From the NCBI GenBank assembly GCA_030151225.1, contig JASLEG010000205.1, positions 1 to 64,000 of the forward strand: 64,000 nucleotides of DNA, read 5' to 3'. This document shows positions 60,414 through 64,000 of the stretch, piece by piece. Each line of letters opens with the position of its first letter. Within the stretch, counting starts at the first letter, position 1. Source of the DNA: Burkholderia sp. (GTDB lineage Bacteria; Pseudomonadota; Gammaproteobacteria; Burkholderiales; Burkholderiaceae). Both the position numbers and the translations under genes were made by a program. The notes under the pieces were generated by a model. The model was not told where the DNA came from. It saw only the letters and a program-made list of their open reading frames with translations, and did no database searches.

Positions 60414-63371
60414 ATGATTCGAATCGGCGAGCTGGAAGTGAATCTGCAGGGGCGGGCGGTGCGCGTCGGCGATGCCGAGGTGCCGCTGTGCGCGCGCACC
60501 TTCGACATCCTCGCCGCACTGCTCGACGCCCAGGGCGGTCTGGTCACGAAGCACGCGCTGATGGATCGCGTGTGGCCCGATACCTTCGTCGAGGAAAACA
60601 CGCTGCAGGTGTACGTCTCGCAGCTGCGCAAGGCGCTCGGCGGGAGCCGCGCGCTGATCCAGACGGTGTCGGGGCGCGGCTATCGGCTCGCGGGCGCGCA
60701 GGGCGTATCCACCGGCGCCGTCGACGCGGGTTGCTTCGACCGACTGCCGCGATCGGGCGGCCCGCTGATCGGCCGCGAGAGCGCGATCGCCGACGTGGTG
60801 CGCGCGTTCGAGGGCACCCGGCACCTCACGCTGGTGGGCGCGGGCGGCATCGGCAAGACGCGGCTGGCGATCGAGGCGGCGCGCGCGCTGGCCGGCCTCT
60901 GTCCCGACGGCGTGGCCTTCGTCGCGCTCGCCTCGGCCACCTCCACGGCCGACGCGATCGATGCGACGCTGGGCGCGCTCGGCATCAAGCCGTCGGCCGG
61001 CCCGCGCTCGGTCGCCCGCCTGCGCGGCGAGCTGGCCGGGCGCCGCATGCTGGTGCTGCTCGACAATTGCGAACATCTGCTGGAAGCGGCCGCGAGCGTG
61101 GCCGAGGCGCTGGCCGGCTGCGGCAGCACGATCCGCGTGCTGGCGACCAGCCGCGAGCCGCTGAAGACCGTGAGCGAACGCGTGTACGCGGTGCAGCCGC
61201 TGCACGTGCCCACCCCGCTCGATCCACTCGAGCAGATTCGCGAGAGCACCGCAGTGCAGTTGTTCGTCGCGCGGGCGAGCGCGCTGAACCTGAGGATTCC
61301 GATCGATCTCGACAGCCTGGCGCTGATGGCCACGATCTGCCGTCGGCTCGACGGCATTCCGCTCGCGATCGAGCTGGCCGGCTCGCGCGCGGCGGTGCTC
61401 GGCGTGAAGGCGGTGGCCGAGCATCTCGACGACCGCTTCCGGATCCTGACCGGGGGCAATCGCACGGCGCTGCCGCGCCACCAGACGCTGCGTGCCACGC
61501 TCGACTGGAGCCATGCGCTGCTCGACGACCACGAGCGCGCCGTGCTGCGCCGTCTCGCGATCTTCCGTGCCACGTTTCCGGTGGAGGCCGCCGTGGCCGT
61601 CGCGACCGACGGCGCGATCGGCGGCGACGCGATCCGGCACGCGATCTCGGGCCTGGTCGAGAAGTCGCTGCTGCACGGCGTCGAAGGCGAGGCGGCGGGC
61701 AGGATGCAGTTCCGCCTGCTCGAAACCATGCGCGTCTACGCGCAGCAGAAGCTCGACGAGCACGGCGAGCGGCGTCGCACCGCGATGGCGCACGCGCGCT
61801 ACTTCCTGGGCGTGCTCGACGAGGTGCTCGACGACGACGCGAGCCGCCTCGCGCGGCCGACGATCGCACCGTGCGAGCGCGCCACGCAGCCGGCGCGCGG
61901 CGTCGTGTTCGGCGACACGCGCGGATGGATCGACGATCTGCGCGCGGCGCTGTCGTGGTCGCTCGCCGCGAGCGGCGAGGCGCTGGCGCTCGGCGAGGAC
62001 CTCGCCACGCGCTACGTCAACCTGCTGTTCGAGCTGTCGAAGGTGGAGGAATGCTGCGACTGGGCGCGCCGCTTTCTCGCCTCGATCGAGGCCCGCGAGT
62101 CGCGCGCCGGTTCGGACGTGAACGCCGACGTGGACGCGCCGCGCCTCGCGCGCATCAAGCTGCGGCTGCAGGCCGCGCTGGCGGCGGCGCTGGTCTACGT
62201 GCACGGTCCCGACGAGGCGACCCGCAGGCGCTGGCGCGAGGTGCTCGAATCGGCGCGCGCGCTCGGCGAGCGGCCCTTCGAGGCGCGCGCGCTGTGGGGC
62301 CTGTGGAACGCCAGCCAGAGTGCCGGTGCGGCTCGCGAGGCGGTGCAATACGCGCGGCGCTTCGCCGAGCTGGCCGAGGCCATGCATCGCCAGGGCGAAG
62401 CCGGCACCACGAGCTGCCTGCTGGGCGAGCGCCTGATCGCGATCTCGTCGCATTACGCCGGCGATCAGGTGGCGGCCCATGCCGCGATCTCGCGCTTCAT
62501 GCCGCATGCCGGCGATCTCTATCAGAGCCTGCCGCTCGGCATCTCGATCGATCAGCACGTGGTCGGCAGCGCCACGCTCGCGCGGATCCTGTGGATGCGC
62601 GGCGAAACCGGCGAGGCGGCCAGGGTCAGCGCGTCGTGCCTGGCCGGCGCGCTCGCGCAGGATCAGGCGATCGTCACCTGCTACGTGCTGATCGAGGCGA
62701 GCGTGCCGCTCGCGCTGCTGTCCGGCGACTGGCCGGCCGCACGCCATGCGATCGATCTGCTCGACGCGATCGGCAGTCCTCACGGCCTCGGCGTGGCCGG
62801 CTCGTGCCGGCGTGCCTTCGACGCGTATCTGCAGTGCGAGACGGCGCCCGATGCTGCCGCGGTCGCGCGTCTGGCTGCGGGCCGGGCGGAGCTCGACGGC
62901 CGCGACTTCGGCGTGCCGCGCGCGATGCTGGCGGCGGGTCACGCGCGCGCGCTGGGCCGCATCGGGCGATACGAGGCGGCGCTCGAGGTGCTCGGCGCGG
63001 CGGTCCGGCGCTGCGAGCGGGATGGCGAGCTGTGGTTCATCGGCGAGATCGAGCGCGTGCGCGGCGAGACGATGCTCGCGCGCGGTGGCTCGGCGGCCAG
63101 CGCCGAGGACGAGGCCGCGGCCGCGATCTGCTTTGCCAACGCGACGGCCTTGAGCACGCGCCAGGGCGCGCACCTGCCGGCCCTGCGCGCGGCCGCGAGC
63201 CACGCCGCGCTGCTCGTGAGGCAGGCTCGCCTCGATGCGGCGCGCGCCGTGATCGAGCCGGCCCTTGCGGCGTATCCCGGCAGCCGGGAGGGGCACGACT
63301 TCCTCGCGGCCGCCGAGGTGCTGCTGGCCGCCACGCCGTCGAACCCGGACACGCGCCGCGCATCATGCTGA
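60414..63371 (+). CDS. Giant regulator paralogue: OmpR-type winged helix + NB-ARC ATPase + helical repeats
   Basis: GGGGGAG precedes the ATG at 60414. The 985-residue protein matches the leftward regulator: winged helix at 1-93 (VTKHALMDRVWPDTFVEENT, GRGYRLAG), P-loop GAGGIGKT (142-149), Walker B MLVLLDN (212-218), TSREPLK, CRRLDGIPLAIELAGSR, and about 500 residues of TPR-like repeats ending with NPDTRRASC. Both share the phrase RQQT/RHQTLRAT-DWS in the ATPase's ARC-like region. It likely binds DNA and is switched by ligand, partner protein or the upstream HD-like protein. A truncated MFS gene overlaps its end. Confidence 0.9.
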   Translation: MIRIGELEVNLQGRAVRVGDAEVPLCARTFDILAALLDAQGGLVTKHALMDRVWPDTFVEENTLQVYVSQLRKALGGSRALIQTVSGRGYRLAGAQGVSTGAVDAGCFDRLPRSGGPLIGRESAIADVVRAFEGTRHLTLVGAGGIGKTRLAIEAARALAGLCPDGVAFVALASATSTADAIDATLGALGIKPSAGPRSVARLRGELAGRRMLVLLDNCEHLLEAAASVAEALAGCGSTIRVLATSREPLKTVSERVYAVQPLHVPTPLDPLEQIRESTAVQLFVARASALNLRIPIDLDSLALMATICRRLDGIPLAIELAGSRAAVLGVKAVAEHLDDRFRILTGGNRTALPRHQTLRATLDWSHALLDDHERAVLRRLAIFRATFPVEAAVAVATDGAIGGDAIRHAISGLVEKSLLHGVEGEAAGRMQFRLLETMRVYAQQKLDEHGERRRTAMAHARYFLGVLDEVLDDDASRLARPTIAPCERATQPARGVVFGDTRGWIDDLRAALSWSLAASGEALALGEDLATRYVNLLFELSKVEECCDWARRFLASIEARESRAGSDVNADVDAPRLARIKLRLQAALAAALVYVHGPDEATRRRWREVLESARALGERPFEARALWGLWNASQSAGAAREAVQYARRFAELAEAMHRQGEAGTTSCLLGERLIAISSHYAGDQVAAHAAISRFMPHAGDLYQSLPLGISIDQHVVGSATLARILWMRGETGEAARVSASCLAGALAQDQAIVTCYVLIEASVPLALLSGDWPAARHAIDLLDAIGSPHGLGVAGSCRRAFDAYLQCETAPDAAAVARLAAGRAELDGRDFGVPRAMLAAGHARALGRIGRYEAALEVLGAAVRRCERDGELWFIGEIERVRGETMLARGGSAASAEDEAAAAICFANATALSTRQGAHLPALRAAASHAALLVRQARLDAARAVIEPALAAYPGSREGHDFLAAAEVLLAATPSNPDTRRASC

Positions 63372-63526
63372 AGCGGTATCGCCGGGTCATCGTGTCGATG
63401 CTGTTGCTCGCCTCGACGATCAACTGCGTCGATCACGCCGCGTTCTCGGTGGCAGCGTTCAGCGTGCCGAGGCGCAGCCTGGGCATCGATTCGGAAATCG
63501 GCAATGAAAATCCGATGCCGAATTGA
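63365..63526 (+). pseudogene. N-terminal fragment of an MFS transporter gene
   Basis: An ATG at 63365 overlaps the stop of the giant regulator and reads MLKRYRRVIVSMLLLASTIN then CVDHAAFSVAA, which is the first helix of an ACS-type MFS symporter (usually INYIDRxALS). The frame degenerates and stops at 63526 after 53 codons. No continuation was found, so the transporter is truncated. Confidence 0.6.
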
Positions 63527-63570
63527 ATGTCGATGTCATTGCATCGGCAATTGGATCGACACTCGAATCA

Positions 63571-63852
63571 TCAAGCCGGGCCCTGCTCGGCACCGGCCTT
63601 TTTCGCCTGCGCGCCGTGCACGCCGGGTAGCGGGCCGAACATGTGCTGGCTGCATTTCGCCTCGCGCCACGCGGCCCGGAAATGCAGCCCCGACAGCACC
63701 TTGCTGGCCAGTGGCAGGATCTGCTCGCCCGCCAGAATGCCCACCAGACCGATTAGCGCGATCACGGGCGGCGCCGGCGAGGCGACCCCGATCAGGCTGT
63801 AGACGGCGCCGGCCAGCAGGCCCGCGAGCAGCGACTTGAGATAGGGCTTCAT
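63571..63852 (-). CDS. XapX domain (DUF1427) membrane protein
   Basis: The 93-residue protein has the XapX pattern: MKPYLKSLLAGLLAGAVYSL, IGVASPAPPVIALIGLVGIL, AGEQILPLASKVLSG, i.e. two membrane helices with a Pro-rich turn. A 35-residue soluble tail follows (HMFGPLPGVHGAQAKKAGAE). XapX proteins are small inner-membrane proteins of unknown role, often next to hydrolase and regulator genes. The ATG at 63852 is chosen over an upstream in-frame start by family length. Nothing further is recognisable to the window end at 64000. Confidence 0.85.
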   Translation of the reverse strand: MKPYLKSLLAGLLAGAVYSLIGVASPAPPVIALIGLVGILAGEQILPLASKVLSGLHFRAAWREAKCSQHMFGPLPGVHGAQAKKAGAEQGPA

Positions 63853-64000
63853 GGGAATCTCGATGAAAGCGTGAATGGGGATTCGATTGCGCCCATTCAA
63901 ATTATCAGGATTCATTTCGGGCGAAAAGGGTGGTCGGCGAATTTCAGATGATTTCAGGATTTCTACAGGACAGCTAAGCGGACGCGCGTGTTTAATGCGT

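Noticed and set aside
60135..63296. A 1053-codon minus-strand frame opposite the second giant regulator
   Set aside because: Same reason: antisense shadow of a well-supported gene.

Overview
The window is high-GC chromosomal DNA with gene content, operon layouts and regulator families typical of Burkholderia. An HrpB-type (TTCG-N16-TTCG) promoter in front of a putative type III secreted protein points to a plant-associated lineage such as the gladioli/glumae/plantarii group. The genus is an inference from gene content; no rRNA or tRNA gene, CRISPR array or origin was seen.

Region by region. (1) 1-3295: end of a tripartite RND-independent drug efflux operon (membrane fusion protein tail, 14-TM MFS pump, NodT-type outer membrane lipoprotein). 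(2) 3320-10007: a stress/envelope gene cluster (CDF transporter, MgtC, PRC-barrel protein, broken CBS-domain gene, DUF2591, DUF892 ferritin-like, a small secreted protein, DUF1328 membrane protein) around an orphan NtrC-like sigma-54 activator that has no DNA-binding domain. Four sigma-54 (-24/-12) promoter-like elements lie in front of its neighbours, which suggests a compact local sigma-54 regulon. (3) 10.4-13.8 kb: a GT2 glycosyltransferase, a GntR regulator and a histidine ammonia-lyase-like gene with an AT-rich operator. (4) 13.8-18.1 kb: a candidate ~110-nt sRNA, a graveyard of nitrilase, amidase and LysR fragments, a 770-residue putative type III effector/translocator with an HrpB-type promoter, and insertion-sequence scrap. 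(5) 18.1-42.4 kb: ordinary accessory metabolism: TetR/Ohr/esterase peroxide module with three operator copies, MerR/Old Yellow Enzyme pair, argO/argP, Fnr-type regulator, UspA, serine acetyltransferase, folE plus a pteridine-reductase-like SDR, the 4-hydroxybenzoate/protocatechuate genes (pobA, pcaIJ, pcaBDC), an RraA-like aldolase with its MFS transporter and a LysE exporter. (6) 42.7-56.4 kb: an island of visibly lower GC bounded by insertion-sequence remnants (related IS3-family fragments at both ends, plus IS256 and IS66 remnants on the right). It carries a PLP decarboxylase, aldo/keto reductase, MarR, Old Yellow Enzyme, MDR oxidoreductase, two NTF2/SnoaL-like proteins, two HxlR regulators, an aminotransferase, a 2-keto-4-pentenoate hydratase-like protein and a thiolase. 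Cysteine-bearing MarR and HxlR regulators beside enone/quinone reductases suggest electrophile response or degradation. (7) 56.4-63.9 kb: two paralogous giant regulators (winged helix + NB-ARC-like STAND ATPase + helical repeats), transcribed away from each other, with a degenerate HD-domain protein between them; then an MFS fragment and an XapX protein.

Strongest leads: the HrpB-box effector, the local sigma-54 regulon with an activator lacking a DNA-binding domain, the sRNA candidate, the IS-bounded low-GC island, and the twin STAND regulator locus, one of whose genes has its stop codon supplied by an IS end.
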